Shown here piece by piece: positions 42,407 to 50,903 of a DNA stretch of 64,000 bases. Origin of the DNA: Clostridia bacterium (GTDB lineage Bacteria > Bacillota > Clostridia > Christensenellales > Borkfalkiaceae); the NCBI GenBank assembly GCA_017466825.1, contig JAFTTJ010000020.1:97094-161093 (forward strand), read 5' to 3'. The notes beneath the pieces were generated by a model, which did no database searches, had not been told where the DNA came from, and saw only the letters and a list, made by a program, of their open reading frames with translations. A program made the translations under genes and the position numbers. The number at the start of each line of letters is the position of its first letter. Position 1 is the stretch's first letter.

Positions 42407-44545
42407 ATGGCTGATTTAGGTCGTAGAATAAAGGAATTAAAAGATTTAAAAAAATTGACGTCCCAACAACTTTCCACTTTAAGCGGCGTACCGCTCGGCA
42501 CGCTGAACAAGGTGTTGTCGTCGTCGACTAAAAGTGTAAAGACGGAAACGCTCAAAAAGATAGCCGACGCTCTGTCCGTTTCGGTGTCATACCTATTGGG
42601 CGAAAAAAAGGAAGTGGTAAGGAAAAGAGCGCAAAATTTTGGTTACGTGCGTTCTTGCGCGGTTACGCCAAGACTTTATCTTGGCAACGTTTCTAAAAAC
42701 GCCGAAGAGATAAAAGACGCTATTTCAGCTCTTGCGCAAAAGCGCGTAAACCTAATAGTTTTTCCCGAACTTTCACTTTGTGGTTACACTCACGGCGATT
42801 TAACGAGCCATGAATTCATTTTAAAACAATGTGAAAAATATTTAGTTTCTATCGCTGATTTTTCCAGAAATTACGATTCGTTAATCTTCGTCGGCGCGCC
42901 TATTGAAAAGGACGGTAAGTTGTATAATTGCGCGGTTGCAATGTGCGGTGGCGAAATTTTAGGCATAGTGCCAAAGTCGAGAATACCGTCTTACGACGAG
43001 TTTGACGAAAAGCGTACTTTTGCCCCTGCCCCTAAGGAAAATTCTACCATAAAAATTTGTGGAAACGAGTATCCTTTCGGCGTAAAACTTCTTTTTGAAA
43101 ATAGGGATATGCCCGATTTTAAAGTCGGCGTCGATATTTGCGAAGATATGTGGTTTGTCCGCAGTCCGTCTGAAAGCCACGTTTTAAACGGCGCAACTAT
43201 CATAGTAAATCTTTCGGCAAGCAACGAACTTATCGGCAAGGCGGAAAGGCGTAAAAAAATACTCGCTATTCAGTCGTATAAGTGTTGCTCAGGCTACGTT
43301 TACGCAAATGCAGGCGTAGGCGAATCTTCTACAGATTTACTATTTTCAGGGCATAATTTGATTGCCGAAAACGGTAAGATTTTAGCCGAAAGCGAACTTT
43401 TCACTCAAAACGCCCTTATCGCCGATATAGACGTTTCATATTTGCGTTTTGTAAGGCGTAAAAAGTTCAACTACGACGAAGACGTGAGTTTTGGTTATCA
43501 AACGGTTAAATTCTCGGCTTTCGTCTACGGCGGTTTAGGGAATAGAGAGTATTCAAAATGCCCGTTTATTCCAAGTGACGAGACTGAAAGATTAAAGGCA
43601 AACGAAACGGCTCTCAATATACAAGCGCACGCCTTGGCAAGAAGGATGGAACAAATTTCTAGTAAAAAAGTCGTTTTAGGGCTCTCGGGAGGGCTTGACA
43701 GTACCCTTGCCATTTTGGTCACTTGCAAAGCCTACGATATTATGGGCGTTTCGAGGCAAAATATAATTGCGGTTACCATGCCTTGTTTTGGCACGACGGA
43801 TAGGACTAAGTCAAACGCCGTGCTGCTTGCTGAAGAACTCGGCGTTACTTTAAAGGAAATCAATATCGCAAAAGCCGTTAAACAACATTTTATCGATATT
43901 GGACACGACGAAAATATTGCCGACGTAACCTACGAAAACGCTCAGGCGAGAGAACGGACGCAGGTTTTAATGGACGTTGCCAATTCGTGTGGCGGAATAG
44001 TTTTAGGCACGGGCGATATGTCCGAACTCGCTCTCGGTTGGGCTACTTATAACGGCGACCACATGTCAATGTACGGGCTTAACTGTTCAATTCCTAAAAC
44101 CTTGGTTAGGGAATTGACTCGCCACGTCGCTTCAAAGTCCAACGAAAAACTTTCGGCAATTCTTTTCGATATTTTAGATACCCCCGTAAGTCCCGAACTT
44201 CTTCCTACCGACGGCAACGCCGTAAATCAAAAAACCGAAGATTTAGTAGGACCTTACAGTTTGCACGACTTTTTCTTATATCATTTTATATCAAGCGGAT
44301 TCGCTCCGTCTAAAATTTATAAAATCGCAGTAAAAACCTTTGAAAACGAGTTTGATGCGGACACCGTTTACAAGTGGCTTGAAACCTTTATTAAACGTTT
44401 TTTTGCCCAACAGTTCAAACGCTCTTGCGTGCCCGACGGCGTAAAGGTCAGCGATCTTTCCCTTTCGCCAAGGGGTGATTGGCGTATGCCGAGCGATATG
44501 AGTCGAGATATTTGGCTTGAAGATTTACTCAGCGTAAAAAAATAA
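42407..44545 (+). CDS. nadE: Glutamine-dependent NAD synthetase with an N-terminal XRE HTH domain
   Basis: 712-residue fusion. Residues 1-66 are a Cro/CI helix-turn-helix (TSQQLSTLSGVPLGTLNKVLSS, then the usual ALSVSVSYLLG ending). From about residue 77 a nitrilase-type glutaminase domain follows with catalytic Glu121 (FPE), Lys190 (VPKSR) and Cys245 (DICED). The synthetase P-loop SGGLDS is at residues 427-432. The enzyme amidates nicotinate adenine dinucleotide to NAD using glutamine ammonia. No stop or start separates the HTH from the enzyme, and SD AAAGGAG precedes the HTH start. Confidence 0.93.
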   Translation: MADLGRRIKELKDLKKLTSQQLSTLSGVPLGTLNKVLSSSTKSVKTETLKKIADALSVSVSYLLGEKKEVVRKRAQNFGYVRSCAVTPRLYLGNVSKNAEEIKDAISALAQKRVNLIVFPELSLCGYTHGDLTSHEFILKQCEKYLVSIADFSRNYDSLIFVGAPIEKDGKLYNCAVAMCGGEILGIVPKSRIPSYDEFDEKRTFAPAPKENSTIKICGNEYPFGVKLLFENRDMPDFKVGVDICEDMWFVRSPSESHVLNGATIIVNLSASNELIGKAERRKKILAIQSYKCCSGYVYANAGVGESSTDLLFSGHNLIAENGKILAESELFTQNALIADIDVSYLRFVRRKKFNYDEDVSFGYQTVKFSAFVYGGLGNREYSKCPFIPSDETERLKANETALNIQAHALARRMEQISSKKVVLGLSGGLDSTLAILVTCKAYDIMGVSRQNIIAVTMPCFGTTDRTKSNAVLLAEELGVTLKEINIAKAVKQHFIDIGHDENIADVTYENAQARERTQVLMDVANSCGGIVLGTGDMSELALGWATYNGDHMSMYGLNCSIPKTLVRELTRHVASKSNEKLSAILFDILDTPVSPELLPTDGNAVNQKTEDLVGPYSLHDFFLYHFISSGFAPSKIYKIAVKTFENEFDADTVYKWLETFIKRFFAQQFKRSCVPDGVKVSDLSLSPRGDWRMPSDMSRDIWLEDLLSVKK

Positions 44546-44616
44546 AGGTCGCCTTATAAAGTTTTAAAGAAGATAAGCAATTAAATATGAGTTGCGAGTT
44601 GTGATAATGCTAAATT

Positions 44617-44655
44617 AAAATGCTTGCCGAAAAGTTTTCGGCAAGCATTTTTTAT
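44617..44655. terminator. Bidirectional terminator between nadE and the ger operon
   Basis: Stem AAAATGCTTGCCGAAAA / TTTTCGGCAAGCATTTT, T runs outside. Confidence 0.88.
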
Positions 44656-45872
44656 AATCTCGTGCTCTTTTCGCTTTGGCAGTCGACTGTTGTTTTTAAT
44701 TGTAGTAATGATAGCGTAGAACCGCTTAATTTATCGTAATCGAAATAGTGAAAGCGGTAGAGCATATCTTCAACTTGAAATAAATCGCACTTTGAAGATA
44801 TTAGTTTTGAAAAAAGTGAGTTTAAAATATCGGTTATCTTGTTTTCAGCGGCGGTCAAAACCGAATCGGGAATTTTTGCGGTAGGGTTTAAGTTTTTAAC
44901 GTCCGTTTGTATATCGGCGTCTTCAAATTTGCAAAAGAAAACTAAATCTACGTGGTACACGGGCATGCCGTCTTCTATTTTAAAACGGTAGTCTTTAGTG
45001 TATTCGTTAATTCCTAGCATAACGGCAGTCTTTTTACCGTTTATATCCACTTCGTCAAGACTCAAAAAGGTATCTAACGAGTTTTTGTGTTCGATATTAA
45101 AAAATAGGGTTTCGTCGGGCGTGAGCGTTGCAACGTAATAACCTTCGTTAAAAATCGCAGTTGAAGACGCGTCGAAAATATATTGTTTTTTACCTTCTTT
45201 TTCCGAAGTTCCGCTACTTCCGCCCGATCCGCCAGATCCGTTTGAAGAGCCTTCGGGGGATTTGTCGATTTCAATCTTTTTTACCAACGGCATAAAACCG
45301 CTTTTTGATTTTGAATAGTAGGTTTCGGTAAAGGTTTTTAGGCTATTGTCGGCAATTCGGTCTAGTTTTGCAATGTCTTTACCGAGAATTTTTTGTATCG
45401 TAAACGAAGAGATAGAGTCGAGCGGAGTTGAAGCTGAAAGTATGTCTTTTGCCTTGCCGTCGCACGCCGCAACGTGCGCGGAGTCTTGAATTTTATCCGT
45501 TCTGATAAAGTAATTTAGCGTTTCCATAACGTTTAATTTAAGCAGGGAATCGCCCACTAAAATCAGGTTGCAAAAGGATAGCATAGGATACCACCCCGTA
45601 GTAATGCCTATTTTATCGATAGCGGCGGCTATGGTTTTTCCTTTTTCGCTAATAAGCGAGTCTTTATTTTCACCTTGCGCGTTGGTCGACGGCTGTGGCA
45701 CGGCGATTTGCACAGTCACTTCGTACTCTTTCGCGCTCTCTTCGTAGTCTATGCCAAGCGCCATTATTATGGCGGTTCTTTCAATGTTTACCAAGCCAAA
45801 ATCGTTAGTCATAAACAAGACGAATATCAGTCCTGCTAAAATGGGTAAAAATTTAGTCCTTAAAAATCTCAT
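44652..45872 (-). CDS. gerAC: Spore germination protein GerC family
   Basis: Third subunit of a germinant receptor. 406 residues with N-terminal hydrophobic segment and the family start region IERTAIIMALGIDYE. A C-terminal GerAC domain follows; a Gly/Ser-rich linker (SNGSGGSGGSSG) is unusual in the middle. Typical GerAC proteins are lipoproteins, but no cysteine occurs at the end of the signal segment, so it may be anchored by its N-terminal helix. The start overlaps gerAB by 4 bp. Confidence 0.88.
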   Translation of the reverse strand: MRFLRTKFLPILAGLIFVLFMTNDFGLVNIERTAIIMALGIDYEESAKEYEVTVQIAVPQPSTNAQGENKDSLISEKGKTIAAAIDKIGITTGWYPMLSFCNLILVGDSLLKLNVMETLNYFIRTDKIQDSAHVAACDGKAKDILSASTPLDSISSFTIQKILGKDIAKLDRIADNSLKTFTETYYSKSKSGFMPLVKKIEIDKSPEGSSNGSGGSGGSSGTSEKEGKKQYIFDASSTAIFNEGYYVATLTPDETLFFNIEHKNSLDTFLSLDEVDINGKKTAVMLGINEYTKDYRFKIEDGMPVYHVDLVFFCKFEDADIQTDVKNLNPTAKIPDSVLTAAENKITDILNSLFSKLISSKCDLFQVEDMLYRFHYFDYDKLSGSTLSLLQLKTTVDCQSEKSTRL

Positions 45873-46948
45873 TTTTTAGACCGTCCTTTTTTAAAGAATA
45901 GGGTTATAAAGGGTAGGGCGTACGCCATAAAAAGTAAAAAGAAAACTACGTATCTTTGCATAAATTCTAGCGTTACGAAAAAGAAATTTTGAGTGGTTAA
46001 AAATACTAAACAGGCAACCCCGTTAGTTATTAAACAAGGTATAATTTTATGTTTAAAATTAAACGCGTGTGATAAACAAAGAGTTGCAAAAACCAAAGGC
46101 GTGGTTACCGCAAATATGCAAGATAGCGCAAGTGTGAATCCCGCCACGTAATCTATTCTACCCGAATTTGACAAGGATAAATAGTATTTACCCATAGTTA
46201 TAGGGGCTAAATACTGCCTTTTTGTAAGCGGACCGAATTCGCTATAAATTACTGCAAAAAATACTATTACCACTAAAGCGCACGCAAGATATGAAAGCAT
46301 AACTTTGGTTTTCGTTAGTTTTTCGGGCTTAAACGCGCCTAAAAAGAAGAGTATATACGTGCTGTCAAAATACCATAAAAGCCCCCAAAAACTACCTTGA
46401 CCTATATTTTTTAGGGGTACGCCGATTATAGGAAGTAAATTTGAAAAGTTAGCCGCCGGGATGGATAAGCAAATTAAAACTATTACTGAAAAAGCGGTAA
46501 ACCAAACGCATAGATCGGCAACCCTTCCCACGGTTTTAATTCCTTTATAGCAAAAGAAACAACTTATTAAAAATATCGGTAAAAAAATCATTACTACGTG
46601 AGTGGTTTCGTAAAGCGAAATTTCAATAAAACTCTTTTGTTCCATTATGGGCACGTAGGCTTTTAACAAAAAGTAAATAAAATATAAAAAAAGTATTATT
46701 TTAGTGGGGATATTGCCTAAATTTTCCTTTAAAATTTGAAAAAAAGTTAGTCCCTTAAACCTTTCGCCAAGTTTTAAAAAGAAAAATACCATTGCGCCGT
46801 CTATTAAAAAGTTTACAATAGCCGAAATCCAAAGTCCTTCGTTTGCAAAGGTTGCCGTTAAAGCGGGCAAAGATATTATTTTAACGGCTATTGAAAACGC
46901 TATAAACACAAGGCAAACTTGCCTTAATTTGATTTTGTCGTTAGTCAT
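45869..46948 (-). CDS. gerAB: Spore germination protein GerB family (amino-acid permease-like)
   Basis: Membrane subunit of the germinant receptor, APC-superfamily fold with about ten hydrophobic helices (IKLRQVCLVFIAFSIAVKI..., PAANFSNLLPIIG as the family motif). ATG 46948 is the usual start; an in-frame ATG at 46984 lies inside gerAA. SD AAGGAG is 14 nt before the ATG, overlapping the end of gerAA. 359 residues. Confidence 0.9.
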   Translation of the reverse strand: MTNDKIKLRQVCLVFIAFSIAVKIISLPALTATFANEGLWISAIVNFLIDGAMVFFFLKLGERFKGLTFFQILKENLGNIPTKIILFLYFIYFLLKAYVPIMEQKSFIEISLYETTHVVMIFLPIFLISCFFCYKGIKTVGRVADLCVWFTAFSVIVLICLSIPAANFSNLLPIIGVPLKNIGQGSFWGLLWYFDSTYILFFLGAFKPEKLTKTKVMLSYLACALVVIVFFAVIYSEFGPLTKRQYLAPITMGKYYLSLSNSGRIDYVAGFTLALSCIFAVTTPLVFATLCLSHAFNFKHKIIPCLITNGVACLVFLTTQNFFFVTLEFMQRYVVFFLLFMAYALPFITLFFKKGRSKK

Positions 46949-48380
46949 TTTTAAAATTCTGTCTCCTTTTATTAGGCGAGCCAAATGCTTCTGGGCGTTT
47001 TGTCATACCTATTACGTTATTCATAAAAATAGAGTCTTGCATGTCGTTTGCAATAAACGGAGAGTAAGGCGCGGTATAGGGTACGCCGTAGTTGTCCATA
47101 GAGCAAAGATAACAAATTACGAAAGCGACGAAAAGTATTATGCCGTACGCTCCCAAAGAGCCTGCAACGATAAGACAAACTAGCCTTAAAACCGAAGTCG
47201 TTTCAACTAATTCGGGTATTGCGTAAATACTTATGCCGGATAGCGCCATTATAAGTATCGCAGGGGTTGAAACGATCCCGGCGTTTACTGCCGTTTCGCC
47301 GAGAACTAGCGCGCCTACAACGGCTAGCGCCATGCCAACGTATTTTGGCATCCTTACGCTCGTTTCGTTTAAAATTTCAAATATCATCAAAACGAAAAAC
47401 ATTTCAACGCTAGGCGATAAGGGTATTTCTTTAATGCTGTTTACTATCGTAAGCAAAAAGTTTAAGGGAATCAGTTGCAAATGAAAAAGTTGTACGGCAA
47501 CGAAAACCCCGGGCAAAAATATAGAAAAGAGTATGGCTATAATTCGCAAAGTTCTAACAAGGTTAGCCCTATACGGCGAAATATAGTAGTCTTCGGAAGC
47601 CTGCAAATCTTCAAGCATAATATATGGTAAGGTTATTACGAAAGGCGAGCCGTCTACTATAATTCCAACTCGTCCTTCCAAAAGTCTTTCCATAAGAACG
47701 TCGGGGCGCTCGGTTGAGCCGGACTGTTTAAAGAGTGAAGTTTTGCGTTCGTTTAAAATTTTTGCTACGTACGAACTGTCGGGAATGCCGTCAATATCTA
47801 TTTTTTGGAGTTTTTTGCGTATTTTATTTACTAACTCGTCCCTTACGATTCCGTCGATATACACGAGCGAAATATCCGTCTTGGTGTACTTGCCCTTTTG
47901 AAAGTTTTCCACCTTTAAGTCGGGGGATTTTAAGTATCGCCTTAAAAGACTTAAGTTAGATTTTATGCTTTCGTTAAAGCCGTTTCTAGGCCCTTTAATC
48001 GAAAGCCCCGTGGGCGGTTCGGCAATAGCCCTAACTTCAAACTTTTTTAAATCGGCGCAAAGCGCCGTGGTTTTGCCGTCGAATAAAACGACGGTTTTTC
48101 CTGCTAAAATTTCGTCAACGCACTCGTTTATGGATTGCGAAGTGGAAACGTTTGCCAAATTAACGCATTTTGCAAGTTTTTTGACCGAATAATCGGGGTT
48201 CTGCTTTCTCAAAGGCGAAATTAGTTCAAGCCCCATAGTCTCTTTATCGGTTATAGAGTCTACGTATACGGCAACGGCGATCTTGTCGCCCATCAAAAAT
48301 TCAAAAAATATTAGGTCGTCGCTACTCGTAATCGCTTTGATAGCCTTTACGTTATATGCCAAATTCTCATTGATTTTCAT
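46941..48380 (-). CDS. gerAA: Spore germination protein GerA family
   Basis: First subunit of the germinant receptor, 479 residues. N-terminal soluble domain (about 1-270) with LSLLRRYLKSPDLKVENFQKG, GRVGIIVDGSPFVITLPY, then membrane helices and the conserved PEIPLSPSVE-like segment (ISPYRANLVRTLRIIAI; NSIKEIPLSPSVEM). A minus-strand CATAAT lies 29-34 bp before the start and could be the -10 of a forespore sigma-G promoter, but no clear -35 is seen. Its presence indicates sporulation. Confidence 0.93.
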   Translation of the reverse strand: MKINENLAYNVKAIKAITSSDDLIFFEFLMGDKIAVAVYVDSITDKETMGLELISPLRKQNPDYSVKKLAKCVNLANVSTSQSINECVDEILAGKTVVLFDGKTTALCADLKKFEVRAIAEPPTGLSIKGPRNGFNESIKSNLSLLRRYLKSPDLKVENFQKGKYTKTDISLVYIDGIVRDELVNKIRKKLQKIDIDGIPDSSYVAKILNERKTSLFKQSGSTERPDVLMERLLEGRVGIIVDGSPFVITLPYIMLEDLQASEDYYISPYRANLVRTLRIIAILFSIFLPGVFVAVQLFHLQLIPLNFLLTIVNSIKEIPLSPSVEMFFVLMIFEILNETSVRMPKYVGMALAVVGALVLGETAVNAGIVSTPAILIMALSGISIYAIPELVETTSVLRLVCLIVAGSLGAYGIILFVAFVICYLCSMDNYGVPYTAPYSPFIANDMQDSIFMNNVIGMTKRPEAFGSPNKRRQNFKND

Positions 48381-48485
48381 AAGGTAAGTATTTAAAATTT
48401 TGCAAAAATTATGCAGGCAAACTACTTTTTTATTATCTAAATTTTATACAATATTTCACAAATTAAAAAATGAACGAAAGTGGTA

Positions 48486-48514
48486 TTGACAAGGGCCTAA
48501 TTTCGTGTTATAAA
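48486..48514 (+). promoter_or_regulatory. Promoter of the 48565 kinase gene
   Basis: TTGACA at 48486-48491, 17-bp spacer, TATAAA at 48509-48514. Confidence 0.8.
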
Positions 48515-48564
48515 TGAGAAAAATCTTATACAAGTATAAATACTTGAAAAGCGAAGGGAAAAAT

Positions 48565-49653
48565 ATGAACTTTTACGATATTTTAAAAAACTTTCAAATC
48601 GACGGAGAATTCGTATCTTGCGAGCCTTACGGTAGCGGTTTAATCAATAGGACTTACGTTGCCGTTTATAAAACTGCCAAAGGTCAAGTGAGATATATTC
48701 TTCAAAAAATAAACTCAAAACTCTTTACCAACGTCGACGGACTTATGAATAATATTAAACTCGTCACCGAGTTTAACCGTGGCGAAATAGCAAAAAGGGG
48801 CGGTGATCCGCTCAGAGAGAGTTTAACTCTCGTCTATACTCACGACGGAAAGGCTTATTATAAGACTTCTGACGACGAATATTATAGAGTTTACGTCTTT
48901 ATCGAGCAGGCAAAGGGCTACGACGTAGTTGAAAAGCCCGAACATTTTTACGAAAGCGCGGTTGCTTTTGGTAAATTTGCTCAACTTTTAGACAGATTCG
49001 ACAGTTCTCAACTCTTTGAAGTTCTTCCCGATTTCCACAACACCGTAAAGAGATTTGAAAACTTTAAAAAATCCCTTCAAGCCGACAAACTCAATAGGGC
49101 AAAGGACGTCAAGGCGGAAATAGACTTCGCCCTTTCGCAAGAAAAGTACGTTTCTACCATAGTAGACCTTTTAAATTCGAAAAAAATGCCTTGGAGAGTT
49201 ACTCATAACGACACTAAACTCAATAACGTTTTAATCGATACCAACACGGATAAAGCCGTTTGCGTTATCGACCTTGACACCATGATGCCGGGCAGTATTT
49301 GTTACGATTTTGGCGACTCGATAAGGTTCGGTTGCAATCCTTGCCTTGAAGACACTCCCGAAACCGAAAAGGTTATATTTAGCATGCCCCTTTTTGAAGA
49401 GTATGCTAGGGGCTATTTAAGCGTTTTCGGCGATACTATAACTAAGGTTGAAAAGGCGCATCTTCCTATGGGCGCAATCTTGATGACTTACGAATGCGGT
49501 ATAAGATTTTTAACCGACTATCTCGACGGCGACGTTTATTTTAGGCTTAAAAGAGAAGGTCAAAACGTCGATAGGACGAGAACTCAGTTTAAACTCGTCA
49601 AAGACATGCACGCAGGTTACGACAAGATGTGCAATATTATTGATAAATACTAA
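48565..49653 (+). CDS. Aminoglycoside phosphotransferase-fold kinase, NahK-like
   Basis: Choline-kinase/APH-fold protein of 362 residues (ATG 48565 behind GAAGGGA is preferred over the upstream frame). Nucleotide-binding start YGSGLINRTYVA, catalytic loop THNDTKLNNVL, and the metal-binding VIDLDTMMPG. The GxINxT pattern is typical of N-acetylhexosamine 1-kinase relatives used in mucin sugar salvage, so this is a possible sugar kinase. Substrate by inference only. Confidence 0.82.
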   Translation: MNFYDILKNFQIDGEFVSCEPYGSGLINRTYVAVYKTAKGQVRYILQKINSKLFTNVDGLMNNIKLVTEFNRGEIAKRGGDPLRESLTLVYTHDGKAYYKTSDDEYYRVYVFIEQAKGYDVVEKPEHFYESAVAFGKFAQLLDRFDSSQLFEVLPDFHNTVKRFENFKKSLQADKLNRAKDVKAEIDFALSQEKYVSTIVDLLNSKKMPWRVTHNDTKLNNVLIDTNTDKAVCVIDLDTMMPGSICYDFGDSIRFGCNPCLEDTPETEKVIFSMPLFEEYARGYLSVFGDTITKVEKAHLPMGAILMTYECGIRFLTDYLDGDVYFRLKREGQNVDRTRTQFKLVKDMHAGYDKMCNIIDKY

Positions 49654-49668
49654 AATATCCCAAAATTT

Positions 49669-49697
49669 AACCCAAAGCGCTATGCTTTGGGTTTTTT
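49669..49697 (+). terminator. Terminator after the NahK-like gene
   Basis: Stem AACCCAAAGC/GCTTTGGGTT with GCTAT loop and T run. Confidence 0.88.
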
Positions 49698-49710
49698 ATT
49701 TATAAAATAA

Positions 49711-49739
49711 TTGATATTTGTCGTTATTTATGTTAAAAT
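49711..49739 (+). promoter_or_regulatory. Promoter of the HPr-kinase-like operon, apparently leaderless
   Basis: TTGATA at 49711-49716, 17-bp spacer, TAAAAT at 49734-49739. The ATG at 49747 is 7 nt after the -10, the expected transcription start. Confidence 0.65.
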
Positions 49740-49746
49740 AATAAAG

Positions 49747-50460
49747 ATGATATACGATATTGCCGATTTAAGAATAAAAATTAATAATAAAAACCCTTTT
49801 ACCGATAGGTTTTGCAAAGATTATTTGTCCGCCGACCAAACTTCCCCCGTCGATTTAGAAGTAGCAGTAACCCAAGACGAATTTGAAAAGGAAAAGGCGT
49901 TATCCCCTAATTTTTCGGACGGATACCTTGAAAATATTTGCATTTATAGGAAGATTTGCGAGCAAATGCCAAAGTGGGATAGGTTTTTACTTCACGCCGC
50001 CGTATTAGAGTATAACGGCGACTGTTACGCCTTTTTGGGTAAGAGCGGTACGGGTAAATCCACTCACACTGGACTTTGGCTTAAAAATTTGCCAAGCGCA
50101 AAAATGTTAAACGGCGACAAGCCCATTATCAGTTATAAAGACGGTAAGTTTACGGTGTACGGCACGCCTTGGATGGGTAAGGAAAGGTTTGGTTATAACG
50201 GAAAGGGCGTTTTAAAATGTCTTTGTTTTTTAGAACAGTCTAAAATTAACGAAATTTCTTTAATCGAACAAACTTCGGTCGCGGAAAGGTTATTTATTCA
50301 ACTTTTATTGCCAAGAGATTTTAATATGGTTGCAAGAACCCTCGAACTTGCCGATCTACTCGTAAAAACCTTGCCGTCCTATCTTATGAAATGCGATATT
50401 TCTTATACGGCGTTTAAAACTTCGTTTGAAAAACTCACGGGGGAAACCGTAAATGAGTGA
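49747..50460 (+). CDS. HPr-kinase/PEPCK-fold serine kinase-like protein
   Basis: 237 residues with P-loop GKSGTGKST at 98-106, preceded by LLHAAVLEYNGDCYAFL, and downstream LNGDKPIIS and YGTPWMGKE, the features of the HprK-like family found in peptide-modification clusters. HprK of this kind (e.g. the kinase in paeninodin lasso clusters) phosphorylates a precursor peptide, but substrate here is unknown. It overlaps the S26 peptidase gene by 8 bp. The start ATG 49747 was chosen because the upstream frame is promoter DNA. Confidence 0.8.
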   Translation: MIYDIADLRIKINNKNPFTDRFCKDYLSADQTSPVDLEVAVTQDEFEKEKALSPNFSDGYLENICIYRKICEQMPKWDRFLLHAAVLEYNGDCYAFLGKSGTGKSTHTGLWLKNLPSAKMLNGDKPIISYKDGKFTVYGTPWMGKERFGYNGKGVLKCLCFLEQSKINEISLIEQTSVAERLFIQLLLPRDFNMVARTLELADLLVKTLPSYLMKCDISYTAFKTSFEKLTGETVNE

Positions 50461-50902
50461 AATTAAAACGAATATTAAAGAACTTTTAGATAGCGGTGGC
50501 AAATACGTCGGCATGACTTCAGGTGTTAGTATGTTGCCTATGATTGAGAGCGGAAAGGACGTAGTCGTTATTGAAAAAAAGACTGAAAGACTAAAACCGC
50601 TCGACGTGGCGCTATATATGCGCAACGGCAAAGACTACGTTTTACATAGGGTTTTAAAGGTTACGAAAGACGGTTACGTAATTCGTGGCGATAATTGTTA
50701 TTCGGACGAAATAGTAAAAGAAGACGAAGTAATAGGTGTTTTAACCCAGTATTTTAAGGGTGAAAAGCCTATAATGATGGATGATAAAGATTATTTACGG
50801 TACGTAGATAAGCGTTTAAAGAGTTATAAAGTAAGGCGATTTTTCGTCTTGACCATTGCAAAACTCAAGGCTTTTGCAAGGCGAATTTTTAAAGGAAAAT
50901 AA
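50453..50902 (+). CDS. S24/S26-family signal-peptidase-like protein (Ser/His type)
   Basis: 149 residues. Box B with catalytic serine SGVSMLPM (Ser26) and DYVLHRVLKV with His65 in place of the lysine of bacterial SPase I, then VIRGDN. This is the SipW/ER-type Ser/His arrangement. No strong hydrophobic anchor at the N-terminus; the C-terminal basic region may bind membrane. It overlaps the kinase gene and precedes the ABC exporter gene by 1 bp, so the three are translationally linked. Confidence 0.82.
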   Translation: MSEIKTNIKELLDSGGKYVGMTSGVSMLPMIESGKDVVVIEKKTERLKPLDVALYMRNGKDYVLHRVLKVTKDGYVIRGDNCYSDEIVKEDEVIGVLTQYFKGEKPIMMDDKDYLRYVDKRLKSYKVRRFFVLTIAKLKAFARRIFKGK

Positions 50903-50903
50903 A

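Noticed and set aside
48409-48438. Sigma-G promoter of the ger operon
   Set aside because: A CATAAT -10-like hexamer is present but no convincing -35 at 16-18 bp.
49654-49746. Lasso or other RiPP precursor gene in front of the HprK-like operon
   Set aside because: The space holds only a terminator and the promoter; no ORF with a leader/core shape was found there or after 52553.
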